Positions 15,516-24,671 are shown, counted from the stretch's first letter. The stretch is 64,000 nt of DNA from JAAYXE01 sp964391195 (GCA_964391195.1 CAYMLG010000004.1:100619-164618); one strand, 5' to 3'. Notes: generated by a model not told the origin, from the sequence alone. Made by a program: numbers and translations.

Positions 15516-18030
15516 GGCGAAATCAAAATTGCAACAACCCGACCTGGTGTGTTTCTCTCACCTGCGCTGGGATTTTGTCTACCAGCGCCCGCAGCACCTG
15601 ATGAGCCGCTTCGCAGGCGAACGGCGCGTGTTCTTCATCGAAGAGCCCAAACACGCTCATGGGGAGATCCGCCTCCAGGTGGAAGAAGTCACCCGGAACG
15701 TCTGGCGCGTGGTCCCCTGGATCAATCAAGATTGGGATGAGCCGGACCCCACCGAGATGCGCACCCTCATCGCCCGGCTGTTCGCCGAGCACGGGATCGA
15801 GCGGCCGGTCTTGTGGTATTTCACCCCCATGGCCCTGCTCTACTCAGCCGGGATCGAACACCGCCTGGTGGTGTACGACTGCATGGACGATCTGGCCTCA
15901 TTCAAAGGCGCCCACCGCCGTATGCAAGAGTTGGAAGAGACGCTGCTGAAGCAGGCCGGCCTGGTCTTCACCGGTGGCAGGAGCCTGTACGAAGCCAAAC
16001 GCCTGCGCCACCCGGATGTGCATCTCTTCCCCAGCGGCATTGACACCGAACACTTCAGGCAGGCCCGAGCTCTGGGACAAGAGCCCGAAGACCAGCGCGA
16101 GATCCCCCATCCCCGCCTGGGGTACTTTGGCGTGATCGACGAGCGCATGGACCTGGGGCTGCTGCACAGCCTGGCCGAGTCCTGCCCCGGCTGGCAGTTG
16201 GTGATGATCGGCCCGGTCGCCAAGCTGGCAAAGGAAGATTTGCCCCGCCGGGAGAATATCCACTACCTGGGGCAGAAGCCCTACGCGGAGCTGCCCGCCT
16301 ATCTGTCCGGTTGGGATGTGGCCCTGATCCCCTTCGCCCGCAACCAGGCCACCCGCTTTATCAGCCCGACGAAGACCCCGGAGTACCTGGCGGGGGGGAT
16401 CCCGGTAGTCTCCACGCCGGTGCGGGATGTGGTCCTCCCCTATGGCGAAAAAGGCCTGGTTTGGATCGCCGCCGGTATGCCGGAGTACGCCCGGGCGATC
16501 GAGGCGGCTCTGTCTATGAACGGCGACAAGGGCGATTGGCTGCAGCGGGTGGACGAGCACCTGCTCGGCATCTCCTGGGACGAGACCTGGAAGAAAATGA
16601 ACGACTTGATCCAGGTTGCTTCGCAAAAGGCATCGCAAGATGCTCTGCATTTGGCTTCGCAAAAAGCATCGTCAGAGGCCTTGCTCACGGCCTCTCAAGA
16701 GCCTCTGGAAATGGGGCTGCAAAGGCCGGAGAAGGCTTATTCCGCCGGGCCCAGCCTGGACGGGACGCCCTATGCGGAAGAGACGATCGCCATGCCGCCC
16801 GTCCCGGACCTGTCGCCTGGAGGGAAGCGGTCGCCGGGGCGCGGCCGGGGTTTCGACTACCTGATCGTCGGCGCGGGCTTTGCGGGCAGCGTCCTGGCCG
16901 AAAGGCTGGCGCGCGGGGCCGGCAAACGGGTGCTGATCATCGACCGCCGGCCGCATATCGCCGGCAACGCCTACGACTGCTTTAACGACGATGGGCTGCT
17001 GGTGCACAAATACGGCCCGCACATCTTCCACACCAACTCGAAGGAAGTCTTCGCCTATCTCTCGCAGTTCACCCGCTGGCGGCCTTACGAACACCGGGTG
17101 CGGGCCAGCGTGGATGGGCAGCTTCTGCCGATCCCGATCAACCTCGACACGGTCAACCGCCTGTACGGCCTCAACCTGAGCTCGATGGAGTTGGAAGGTT
17201 TCTTCGCCTCGCTGGCAGAACCGGTGGCAAAGGTGGAAACCTCGGAGGACGTGGTGGTCGGCAAGATCGGCCGGGAACTGTACGAGAAGTTCTTCCGCAA
17301 CTACACCCGCAAGCAGTGGGGGCTCGATCCCTCCGAACTGGACGCTTCGGTGACCTCCAGGGTGCCGGTGCGCCTGAACCGCGACGACCGCTACTTCACC
17401 GATACTTTCCAGTCGATGCCGCTCTTCGGGTATACCCGCATGTTCGAAAACCTCCTCGATCACCCCAACATCCAGATCATGCTCAACGCCGATTTCCAGG
17501 AGGTTGCCGGCGATATCCCCTACCGGCAGATCATTTACACCGGCCCGGTGGATGAATACTTCAACTACTGCTACGGCAAGCTGCCGTACCGCTCGCTGCA
17601 GTTCCGGCACGAAACCCTGGACGAGACGTTCCACCAGCCGGTGGCGGTCGTGAACTATCCCAACGAGCACGCCTACACCCGCGTCACCGAGTTCAAACAC
17701 CTCACCGGGCAGACACACCCGCGCACCAGCCTGGTGTACGAATACCCCTGCTCGGACGGCGACCCCTACTATCCGATCCCGCGCGCGGAGAACGCAGAGC
17801 TGTATAAGCGCTACAAAGCCCTGGCCGATCGCGAGCCGGGGGTGTACTTCTGCGGGCGGCTGGCCACGTACCGCTATTACAACATGGACCAGGTGACCGC
17901 CCAGGCGCTCACCCTCTACGCCCGCATCCTGGGGAAGACCCGGGCCGAGGCGATTGACAGCTACACACCGGCCCGCTTCACGATCGAGATGCCTTGCCCC
18001 TTGGTGACCGAGCAGGACACTGAAGGATGA
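15502..18030 (+). CDS. Fusion: GT-B glycosyltransferase + UDP-galactopyranose mutase
   Basis: An 842-residue fusion. Residues 1-375 are a GT4-like transferase: PDLVCFSHLRWDFVYQRPQH at the start, the donor-side FISPTKTPEYLAGGIPVVST near 295. A low-complexity linker at about 375-445 contains near-repeats of ASQKAS. Residues from about 449 to 820 are a full UDP-galactopyranose mutase (Glf): FAD-binding YLIVGAGFAGSVLAERLA, then GNAYD, YGPHIFHTNSKEVF, and the substrate-site FFRNYTRKQWGLDPSELD. Glf interconverts UDP-galactopyranose and UDP-galactofuranose with reduced FAD. The arrangement suggests that the attached transferase uses UDP-galactofuranose directly. ATG 15502 is preferred over the TTG at 15484 because of AAAGGA upstream. 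The next gene begins in its stop codon (ATGA). Confidence 0.92.
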   Translation: MTRTKAKSKLQQPDLVCFSHLRWDFVYQRPQHLMSRFAGERRVFFIEEPKHAHGEIRLQVEEVTRNVWRVVPWINQDWDEPDPTEMRTLIARLFAEHGIERPVLWYFTPMALLYSAGIEHRLVVYDCMDDLASFKGAHRRMQELEETLLKQAGLVFTGGRSLYEAKRLRHPDVHLFPSGIDTEHFRQARALGQEPEDQREIPHPRLGYFGVIDERMDLGLLHSLAESCPGWQLVMIGPVAKLAKEDLPRRENIHYLGQKPYAELPAYLSGWDVALIPFARNQATRFISPTKTPEYLAGGIPVVSTPVRDVVLPYGEKGLVWIAAGMPEYARAIEAALSMNGDKGDWLQRVDEHLLGISWDETWKKMNDLIQVASQKASQDALHLASQKASSEALLTASQEPLEMGLQRPEKAYSAGPSLDGTPYAEETIAMPPVPDLSPGGKRSPGRGRGFDYLIVGAGFAGSVLAERLARGAGKRVLIIDRRPHIAGNAYDCFNDDGLLVHKYGPHIFHTNSKEVFAYLSQFTRWRPYEHRVRASVDGQLLPIPINLDTVNRLYGLNLSSMELEGFFASLAEPVAKVETSEDVVVGKIGRELYEKFFRNYTRKQWGLDPSELDASVTSRVPVRLNRDDRYFTDTFQSMPLFGYTRMFENLLDHPNIQIMLNADFQEVAGDIPYRQIIYTGPVDEYFNYCYGKLPYRSLQFRHETLDETFHQPVAVVNYPNEHAYTRVTEFKHLTGQTHPRTSLVYEYPCSDGDPYYPIPRAENAELYKRYKALADREPGVYFCGRLATYRYYNMDQVTAQALTLYARILGKTRAEAIDSYTPARFTIEMPCPLVTEQDTEG

Positions 18031-19175
18031 ATATGTTGTCGAATCCAGACCTCAGGCTCTCCAGGTTCACGGTCCCTCAGACCGCGCTTTTGCGCGAGGG
18101 CAATGACCCCGAGGTGAAGAAGATCGCCGTGCTGCGGGCGAACGCGCTCGGAGATTTTATCTTCACCCTGCCGGCCCTGGAAGCGCTGCGCACCACCTAC
18201 CCGCAGGCTGAGATCGTGCTCCTGGGCCTGGAATGGCATGCGGAGTTCCTGGAAGGCCGGCCCAGCCCGGTCGACCGGGTGATCGTCGTGCCGCCCTACC
18301 GGGGGGTCAGCGTCTCGAACACCGCCGAGGAAGACCCGCTGGTGCTGGCTGAGTTCTTTGCCCGGATGGTCGCCGAGGGGTTCGATCTGGCTTTGCAGCT
18401 CCATGGCGGCGGCCGGTTCTCCAACGCCTTCGTCCGGCGCCTGGGCGCCCGCCTGACCGCCGGGCTGCGCACCCCGGATTCGCCCGAGCTGGACCTGTGG
18501 GTGCCCTACAGCTTTTACCAACCGGAAATCCTGCGCTTCCTGGAGGTCGTCTCACTGGTGGGCGCGGTGCACGCATCCGTTACCCCGCACGTCACCGTGC
18601 TAAGGCGCGACCTGAGCGAGGCGGATGAAGCGCTGCCCCCCTCGTCCCGCCCGCTGGCGGTGATCCACCCCGGGGCGGGGGACCCGCGCCGCCGCTGGCC
18701 GGTGGAGAAGTTCGCCGCGGTTGGCAACGCTCTGGCCTGGGCCGGCGCCGAAGTGGCCGTAGCCGGCACGGAGGCGGAAATGGAACTGGTGGAGGGCGTG
18801 GTCCGTTCGATGGCCGCCCCGGTGCACAACCTGGGCGGGAAGACGAGCATCAACGGCCTGACCGGCCTGCTCTCTCGCGCCGCGGTGGTGGTGTCGAACG
18901 ATTCTGGCCCGCTGCACCTTGCCGCCGCGGTGGGGGCGGCTACCGTCGGCGTTTACTGGTGCGGCAATATGATCATTGCCGGCCCGGTCAGCCGCTCGCA
19001 GCACCGCCCGGCGATCTCCTGGCAGTTGGACTGCCCGGTGTGCGGGCTGGACTGCACCCAGAACGACTGCGGTCATCAAGAATCCTTCGTGGCCGGGGTG
19101 GCGGTGGAAGAAGTGGTTACTTCCGCCCTGGAGTTGCTCCAGGCCCACCAACCGGCCGCATCCATGCAAGGATAA
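18027..19175 (+). CDS. GT9 family glycosyltransferase with C-terminal Cys cluster
   Basis: Fourth GT9 protein, 382 residues, the intact paralogue of the divergent one at 12314. It keeps VLRANALGDFIFTLPALEAL, HPGAGDPRRRWPVEKFAAVG and SNDSGPLHLAAAVGAATV, and ends with DCPVCGLDCTQNDCGH. ATG 18027 overlaps the stop of the mutase fusion by four bases, so translation is coupled; a second ATG at 18033 is possible. It closes the second glycan unit; the following 90 bases contain no clear terminator. Probable function is transfer of heptose or a related sugar to the surface glycan. Confidence 0.9.
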   Translation: MNMLSNPDLRLSRFTVPQTALLREGNDPEVKKIAVLRANALGDFIFTLPALEALRTTYPQAEIVLLGLEWHAEFLEGRPSPVDRVIVVPPYRGVSVSNTAEEDPLVLAEFFARMVAEGFDLALQLHGGGRFSNAFVRRLGARLTAGLRTPDSPELDLWVPYSFYQPEILRFLEVVSLVGAVHASVTPHVTVLRRDLSEADEALPPSSRPLAVIHPGAGDPRRRWPVEKFAAVGNALAWAGAEVAVAGTEAEMELVEGVVRSMAAPVHNLGGKTSINGLTGLLSRAAVVVSNDSGPLHLAAAVGAATVGVYWCGNMIIAGPVSRSQHRPAISWQLDCPVCGLDCTQNDCGHQESFVAGVAVEEVVTSALELLQAHQPAASMQG

Positions 19176-19265
19176 ACCCACCTTGTGCACCCACCATGTG
19201 GACAGGCCGAGCGTAAATTCTATGCCGAAAAACTTATCGGTTTTCGAAAGATAAAGGAGTAAAGT

Positions 19266-20432
19266 ATGAACAGACTGACAACCTTCCTCACCAGCATCGG
19301 GATCGGGGCAGGTCTGATGTATTTCTTCGACCCTGCCCGTGGCGACCGCCGGCGGGCCCTGGTCCGGGACCAGGTCTACAGCCTGCGCGATCGCAGCGAC
19401 GACGCGATCGACACCGCCATGGTGGATTTGCGCAACCGTATGCGCGGCCTCCTGGCCGAAGGGATGGCGCGCCTGAGCGACCAGGAGACGCCGGACTGGC
19501 TGCTGGAGGAGCGCGTGCGCGCCGAATTGGGCCGGGCAACCAGCCACGCCGGCGCCATCGAGGTGCGGGCCGATGGGGGCAAGATCTATCTCAAAGGCCC
19601 GATCCTTGCCAGCGAAGTGGATTACCTGGTCCGGCAGGTCTCCCGGGTGCGCGGGGTCAAGGGCGTCGAGAACCAGCTCGAAGTGCATGAGAGCGCGGAA
19701 GGGGTCCACGGCCTGCAGGGCGTCACCACCAGGCGGCGCGCCAGGCCCGAGTGGGCCCAGGAGAACTGGTCGCCCTCCATGCGCCTGCTCACCGGCGTCG
19801 GCGGGACGATGCTGGCTTTCTATGGCGCCACCCGCAAAGGGCTGATCGGCTCCGCCCTGGGCCTGGCCGGGCTGGGTATGGCCGCCCGCGGGGTGACCAA
19901 TATCGACCTCAAGAGCCTGCTCGGCGTCAGCGACCGGCGCGACACCATCCGCATCAACAAAGCCATCAATATCGATGCTCCGGCCGAGCAGTTGTACCAG
20001 TTCTGGGCCAACTACGAGAACTTTCCCAAGTTCATGGCCCACATCGAGGAAGTCAAGAACCTGGGCGACGGCCGCTCCCATTGGAAGGCCAGGGGGCCGG
20101 CCGGTTCTACCGTGGAGTGGGACGCAATCACCACCCGCCAGATGCCCAACGAGGAGCTGGCCTGGGAGAGCGTGGCCGGCTCGCAGGTGCAAACCCGGGG
20201 CAAAGTCCAGTTCCATGAAAACCCGGATGGCAGCACCCGGGTGACCGTCCACCTGCACTACACCCCTCCGGCCGGGATGGTCGGCCATGCGGTCGCTTCC
20301 CTGCTCGGCGCCAACCCCAAGCAGGCCATGGACGATGATCTGGCCCGCCTGAAGTCGCTCTTCGAACGAGGGGAGACTACGGTGAAGGGCCAAAAGTTGA
20401 CCGGGCAGGACCTGGCGGGCGCGGCTACCTGA
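19266..20432 (+). CDS. BON domain + SRPBCC (COG5637-type) membrane-associated stress protein
   Basis: A 388-residue protein. The N-terminus (LTTFLTSIGIGAGLMYFFDP) is a hydrophobic segment followed by basic residues, like YtxH proteins. Residues about 78-140 form a BON domain (AIEVRADGGKIYLKGPI...VKGVENQLEV), a fold that binds membranes in OsmY-like proteins. A hydrophobic glycine-rich stretch at about 178-215 could be one or two membrane segments. Residues about 235-375 are an SRPBCC (START-like) domain with FWANYENFPKFMAHIEEVKN and HWKARGPAG. Two further copies of this SRPBCC type are at 22181 and 36656. The RBS is AAAGGAG at good spacing. Function is unproven; such proteins recur in stress islands. 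Ligand unknown. Confidence 0.8.
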   Translation: MNRLTTFLTSIGIGAGLMYFFDPARGDRRRALVRDQVYSLRDRSDDAIDTAMVDLRNRMRGLLAEGMARLSDQETPDWLLEERVRAELGRATSHAGAIEVRADGGKIYLKGPILASEVDYLVRQVSRVRGVKGVENQLEVHESAEGVHGLQGVTTRRRARPEWAQENWSPSMRLLTGVGGTMLAFYGATRKGLIGSALGLAGLGMAARGVTNIDLKSLLGVSDRRDTIRINKAINIDAPAEQLYQFWANYENFPKFMAHIEEVKNLGDGRSHWKARGPAGSTVEWDAITTRQMPNEELAWESVAGSQVQTRGKVQFHENPDGSTRVTVHLHYTPPAGMVGHAVASLLGANPKQAMDDDLARLKSLFERGETTVKGQKLTGQDLAGAAT

Positions 20433-20470
20433 GCGCCGGCCGGTCTGTGCCTGGCGGTTTTCATGCACGC

Positions 20471-20515
20471 GGCGGTTTTTATGTGGGGCGCACCTTGCTC
20501 TGCATAAAAACCGCC
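20471..20515 (+). terminator. Perfect 13-bp hairpin after the BON/SRPBCC gene
   Basis: GGCGGTTTTTATG (20471-20483) and its exact complement CATAAAAACCGCC (20503-20515) enclose a 19-base loop. A near copy of the left arm (GGCGGTTTTCATG) precedes it at 20453. There is no T run after the stem, so it could be a transcript-stabilising or REP-like hairpin and not a true terminator. Confidence 0.5.
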
Positions 20516-20670
20516 CTGCGGGCCCGGTTCCTCCGGGGGTTCTTATGGTAGGAGAAACGAAATCAACGACGGATCATGAGGTGAGATCGACCGGCGCTCG
20601 GGACGAAATGCGCGGCAGCCGTCGCGACTCAGGCGAGCAGAGCCGTACCTCCAGTTCTTGAGCCGCAGTG

Positions 20671-21192
20671 ATGAGCAGTAGCAATGTAAAACAGGCCGGG
20701 GGCCTGCAAGTCGGCGAAGACCTGGAATTCCAGGAGAAGGAGTGGAAAGCCCAGCGGCTTGTATGGGCCCTGTTTGCGCTGCTCCTCCTGTTGGCCGCCG
20801 CCGGATTGTTTGGGGACGGGTTCCTGGCCCATGCGAGGGCCGGCGAGGAGGGGGAGAATTTATGGGTGAACTACCAACGCTTTGCCCGCATTTTCTCACC
20901 CCAAAAAATGCAGGTTTCGGTGCGCCCGCAGGCCTTCTCAGCCCAGGACGCGGTAGAAATCCGGGTCGATCGGGAGTTCATCGAGGGTGTACGCATAGAG
21001 AGCATCGAACCCGAGCCCTCCTCGGTCGAACTGCAGGCGGACAGCTACGTTTACACCTTCGAGGTGGGTGAGCTGCAGCAGGCCCATGAGATCGATTTCG
21101 ACGTCCAGTTCCTGAGGATAGGCTTCCACCGGGCATGGTTTGGAGTCCCCGCCGGGGATGAAGTCCACCTCGCTTATTTCGTATATCCGTAG
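20671..21192 (+). CDS. Hypothetical single-span membrane protein
   Basis: A 173-residue protein I do not recognise. A charged N-terminus (about 1-28) is followed by one strong transmembrane helix (LVWALFALLLLLAAAGLFG, about 29-47). A roughly 120-residue extracytoplasmic part follows, predicted by eye to be mainly beta-strand and ending in HLAYFVYP. No cysteine or catalytic motif stands out. The start is ATG 20671 (a GTG lies directly before it). It is nine bases upstream of a DUF421 gene and probably co-transcribed with it, so it may be a partner of that membrane protein. Confidence 0.65.
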   Translation: MSSSNVKQAGGLQVGEDLEFQEKEWKAQRLVWALFALLLLLAAAGLFGDGFLAHARAGEEGENLWVNYQRFARIFSPQKMQVSVRPQAFSAQDAVEIRVDREFIEGVRIESIEPEPSSVELQADSYVYTFEVGELQQAHEIDFDVQFLRIGFHRAWFGVPAGDEVHLAYFVYP

Positions 21193-21201
21193 AGGTGCAG
21201 G

Positions 21202-21663
21202 ATGAATGTAATCGTGCGCGCCCTCGCCATCTATTTTGGCCTGCTGATCATTCTGCGGCTCAGCGGAAAAAGGTCGCTCTCACAGATCACCACCTTTGAT
21301 TTCGTCCTTCTGTTGATTATCGGTGAGGCGACGCAGCAGGCGCTGCTGGGGAATGATTTCTCGATAACGAACGCATTTTTGGTCATCATCACTCTCATCG
21401 TCACCGATGTGGGCTTTTCCCTGTTGAAGCAGTACCTGCCCGCCGCAGAGAAAATCATCGACGGGGTGCCGCTGGTCATTGTGGAAGACGGCGCCCTGTT
21501 GAAAGAGCGGATGGATAAGGCCCGCATCGATGAGATGGATATCCTCAACGCGGCCCGGGAGAAGCAGGGCCTGGAACGGATCGACCAGATCAAGTACGCC
21601 GTGTTGGAACGCAGCGGCGGCATTTCTGTGATCCCGAAGCAGAGTGAGTCCGGCGGCGGATGA
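21202..21663 (+). CDS. DUF421 (YetF/YkjA-type) membrane protein
   Basis: A 153-residue DUF421 protein. It has two or three N-terminal membrane helices with the family motif LRLSGKRSLSQITTFDFVLLLIIGEATQ (conserved GKR and DF), then a soluble domain with VIVEDGALLKERMDKARIDEMDIL and the C-terminal strand KYAVLERSGGISVIPK. The family is known from Bacillus YetF/YrbG, linked to spores and stress, with no firm biochemical role. The stop overlaps the start of a second, decayed DUF421 gene by four bases. Length is normal for the family. Confidence 0.88.
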   Translation: MNVIVRALAIYFGLLIILRLSGKRSLSQITTFDFVLLLIIGEATQQALLGNDFSITNAFLVIITLIVTDVGFSLLKQYLPAAEKIIDGVPLVIVEDGALLKERMDKARIDEMDILNAAREKQGLERIDQIKYAVLERSGGISVIPKQSESGGG

Positions 21664-22127
21664 ACCGGGGCGAGATATTTCTCCCCTCGGTGCCGCTGTT
21701 GGAAATCGTCCTCCGGGGATCGATCACCTATCTGGGCCTGTTTGCCCTGCTGCGTTTCGTGCTGAAGCGCGAAGCCGAGGCGGTGGGGATCACCGACCTG
21801 CTGTTTATCGTGCTGGTCGCCGGCGCCGCCCAAACGCACGATCATCGCCTGGGGTTATACTATAGATTGGCTGAGCTTCCGTTATCCCTTCTTTCGCCGC
21901 TTGCTGCGCCCTTCGCCCTTGCCGTTGATCGAAGATTGGCGGCTGGTCCGTGAGAATATGCGGAAGGAACGGATCTCCAGGGAAGAACTGCTGAGCGAGC
22001 TCCGGGAAGCGGGATCGCGGACTTGAGCGAGGTCGAGCGGATGTTCATGGAAGGGAACGGCAAGTTCAGCATCGTTCGCAAAGACCGGGAGCCAATCCAG
22101 GAGAAAGATCAGGAAGCGCCACGCTGA
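21660..22127 (+). pseudogene. Decayed second DUF421 gene (frameshifts and internal deletion)
   Basis: A second DUF421 copy that can no longer make a full product. Frame 1 gives the N-terminal helices (SVPLLEIVLRGSITYLGLFA, then GITDLLFIVLVAGAAQ). About 15-20 expected residues are then missing and the homology resumes in another frame as IIAWGYTIDWLSFRYPFFRR...LLSELREAG. Near 22015-22025 it shifts frame again to GIADLSEVERMFMEGNGKFS and ends at TGA 22125-22127. The single open frame from 21660 therefore ends in a nonsense tail at 21953. Its start is coupled to the intact DUF421 gene by an ATGA overlap, so the pair was once an operon. Sequencing error could mimic one shift but hardly the deletion plus two. 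Confidence 0.8.
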
Positions 22128-22180
22128 GATGGGGGTAAGGTTTCATCGGTCAGGTTCATCCTCGCGAAAGGAGATGAAAT

Positions 22181-23038
22181 ATGATGCAATCGCGCGTTCA
22201 ACAAGCAGGTGATTTGCTTCAAGCCATCCAACCGCAGCAGCAAGTCAATGTCGGCCAGACCGAACGCATCGCTTCGCTGTTGGGCGGAGCGGCCATGATT
22301 CTGTACACCCTGGTGCGCCCCTCGCGGTTGGCCCTCTCCCTGGCGGCCGGCGGCGGCTACTTGCTGTATCGCGGTCTGACCGGCCATTGTTTTGTTTACC
22401 AACTGCTGGAGATCGACCGGGAGAACGCACCCGGGGCGTCGGGCATCCGTGTCGAAGAAGCGATGACCATCAATCGCCCGCGCCCGGAGGTCTTCAGCTA
22501 CTGGCGATCTTTTGAGAACCTGCCCACCTTCATGCAGCACCTGGAGCGGGTGGAGATCACCGGAGACCGCACCTCCCATTGGACCGCGCACACGATCCTG
22601 GGCCAGACGATGGAGTGGGATGCGGAGATATTCGCCGAGAAAGAGAACGAGTACATCTCCTGGCACTCCTTGCCCGGGTCGCAGGTGAACAACAGCGGCA
22701 CAGTGAGCTTCAAAGATGCTCCGGGAGGGCGGGGAACGGAGGTGCACGTGATCATCCGCTACGACCCGCCCGGGGGTTCCGCGGCGGCCGCCCTGGCCAA
22801 GCTGTTCAGGCAGGAGCCCAGCCAGCAGGTGAGCGACGACTTGCGCCGCTTCAAGCAGATCATGGAAGCCGGCGAGACGGCCACTGTTTTCGGGCAGACC
22901 TCCGCCCGTGTGGAGCAGACCACCGCTGAGCGAGAAGAACTCAGCCGCCGCCGGGGGATCGATGTGGTGGAGGAGGCATCCAAAGAGTCCTTCCCCGCCA
23001 GCGATGCCCCCGCCTGGACTACAGGCCCAACCATATGA
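22181..23038 (+). CDS. DUF2892-like membrane segment + SRPBCC domain protein
   Basis: A 285-residue protein with an N-terminal DUF2892-like region (NVGQTERIASLLGGAAMILY...YLLYRGLTGHC, about 24-70) holding two hydrophobic helices. An SRPBCC/COG5637 domain follows (about 90-225): SYWRSFENLPTFMQHLERVE, then HWTAHTILGQTMEWDAEI. A C-terminal tail has a DVVEEASKESFPASDAPAW motif seen in several stress-related proteins of soil bacteria. It is a paralogue of the genes at 19266 and 36656. RBS AAAGGAG precedes two adjacent ATGs. Ligand unknown. Confidence 0.8.
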   Translation: MMQSRVQQAGDLLQAIQPQQQVNVGQTERIASLLGGAAMILYTLVRPSRLALSLAAGGGYLLYRGLTGHCFVYQLLEIDRENAPGASGIRVEEAMTINRPRPEVFSYWRSFENLPTFMQHLERVEITGDRTSHWTAHTILGQTMEWDAEIFAEKENEYISWHSLPGSQVNNSGTVSFKDAPGGRGTEVHVIIRYDPPGGSAAAALAKLFRQEPSQQVSDDLRRFKQIMEAGETATVFGQTSARVEQTTAEREELSRRRGIDVVEEASKESFPASDAPAWTTGPTI

Positions 23039-23124
23039 AAGCTCCCCGGGTACCCCCGGACGATGGATGCGCGCAGGGGGAAAGCACTCCAACTTCAGAT
23101 TGAGTTGAACACTGAGAGGGGATT

Positions 23125-24294
23125 ATGAGAGCAGTGACCTGGCATGGGAAATATGATGTTCGCGTAGATACGGTGCCGGACCCCATCCTGTTAAATCCGC
23201 GGGATGCGATCATTAAGGTAACCTCCACGGCCATTTGTGGCTCCGACCTGCACCTGTATGATGGGGTGATCCCCAGTATGATCCCGGGGGACATCCTGGG
23301 ACACGAGTTCATGGGAGAAGTCGTGCAAACCGGCGCGGGGGTAAAAAATTTGCGCCCCGGCGACCGGGTGGTGGTGCCTTTCTGCATCTCCTGTGGTGGG
23401 TGCAACTACTGCAAGAAGGGCGAATACTCGCTGTGCGATAACTCCAACCCCAACGCCTGGGCCGCTGAAGCGCTCTACGGCTTCTCTTCGGCCGGGTTTT
23501 TCGGCTACTCCCACCTGTTTGGCGGCTATGCCGGCGGGCAGGCGGAGTACGTGCGCGTCCCCTTCGCCGATGTCGGCCCGGTGAAGATACCCGACGGGAT
23601 CGAGGATGAAAAGGTGCTCTTCCTGTCGGATATCTTCCCCACCGGATACCAGGCGGCGGAGAACGGGGAGATCCAACCGGGCGATGTGGTGGCCGTATGG
23701 GGCTGCGGCCCGGTTGGGCAGTTTGTGATCCAGAGCGCGTGGCTGCTCGGCGCCGAGCGCGTCATCGCCATCGATCACGTCACCGAACGGCTCAAGATGG
23801 CCTATCACGCCGGCAAAGCCGAAGTGCTGAATTTTGAGAATTTAGATGTGGTGGAAGCGCTCAAAGATATGACCGGCGGCCGGGGCCCGGATGTGTGCAT
23901 CGATGCAGTTGGCCTGGAGGCTGAAGGACACAACCTGGATACGCTGTACGATCGCGTAAAATTGAAACTCCACCTGGTCACCGACCTGGGCCACGTGCTG
24001 CGCCAGGTGATTCAGGCTTGCCGTAAAGGCGGGACGGTTTCGATCCCTGGCGTGTATGGGGGCTTCATGGATAAGATGAACATCGGGGCGGCCTTTGGTA
24101 AGGGGGTGAAATTCCGCATGGGCCAGACACACGTTCAGCGTTATACTCAGCACCTGCTGCAGTTGATCCTGGATGGGAAGATCGATCCTTCCTTTGTGAT
24201 CACCCACGAACTCAGCCTGGAGGACGCGCCCCAGGGATACCGGATGTTCAAACAGTATGAGGACGATACGATCAAGGTTGTGTTGAAGCCATGA
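23125..24294 (+). CDS. Zinc-dependent alcohol dehydrogenase (formaldehyde-dehydrogenase-like)
   Basis: Medium-chain dehydrogenase of 389 residues. The catalytic zinc site is built from Cys38 in TAICGSDLHLY and the GHEFMGEV histidine and glutamate. The structural zinc loop has four cysteines in CISCGGCNYCKKGEYSLC. The NAD-binding fold shows VWGCGPVGQFVIQSA, then the acid in VIAIDHV. Length and the extended C-terminal half match glutathione-independent formaldehyde dehydrogenase-like enzymes, often found in stress clusters. It overlaps the next gene by four bases. The likely role is reduction or oxidation of a small aldehyde or alcohol; the substrate is not predictable. Confidence 0.88.
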   Translation: MRAVTWHGKYDVRVDTVPDPILLNPRDAIIKVTSTAICGSDLHLYDGVIPSMIPGDILGHEFMGEVVQTGAGVKNLRPGDRVVVPFCISCGGCNYCKKGEYSLCDNSNPNAWAAEALYGFSSAGFFGYSHLFGGYAGGQAEYVRVPFADVGPVKIPDGIEDEKVLFLSDIFPTGYQAAENGEIQPGDVVAVWGCGPVGQFVIQSAWLLGAERVIAIDHVTERLKMAYHAGKAEVLNFENLDVVEALKDMTGGRGPDVCIDAVGLEAEGHNLDTLYDRVKLKLHLVTDLGHVLRQVIQACRKGGTVSIPGVYGGFMDKMNIGAAFGKGVKFRMGQTHVQRYTQHLLQLILDGKIDPSFVITHELSLEDAPQGYRMFKQYEDDTIKVVLKP

Positions 24295-24671
24295 CGAAGA
24301 CAGAGGCGAGCGAAAGGGGCGTCGCCCCGGCTGCCCCGGCGGCCGGCCTGCAGGGGATTTACTTTTTAGCGACCGGTTTATGGCCCCTGCTGAGCCGCCG
24401 GACTTTCATCCGGGCGACCGGGCCAAAGTTCGATTTCTGGCTGGTGAACACCGTTGGCGCGCTGGTGGCAGCCATCGGTGGGGCGCTCACCCTGGCGGCG
24501 CTCCGACGCCGGGTTACGGCTGAGATACAACTCCTGGGGCTGGGCAGCGCCGCTGCGCTGGCGGCCGTGGATGTGTATTACTACCGGCAGGGTAAAATCC
24601 CGCCGGTTTACCTGGTAGATGCCCTGGCGGAACTCTTTTTGATCTTGCTGTGGCTGGGCAGGAGGCGGTGA
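24291..24671 (+). CDS. Hypothetical small polytopic membrane protein
   Basis: A 126-residue protein with three or four hydrophobic helices (GIYFLATGLWPLL; VNTVGALVAAIGGALTLAAL; AALAAVDVYYYR; LVDALAELFLILLWLG). The start ATG overlaps the stop of the dehydrogenase gene (ATGA), so the two are coupled. I recognise no family; the organisation resembles small membrane proteins found beside oxidoreductases in stress islands. Confidence 0.7.
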   Translation: MTKTEASERGVAPAAPAAGLQGIYFLATGLWPLLSRRTFIRATGPKFDFWLVNTVGALVAAIGGALTLAALRRRVTAEIQLLGLGSAAALAAVDVYYYRQGKIPPVYLVDALAELFLILLWLGRRR

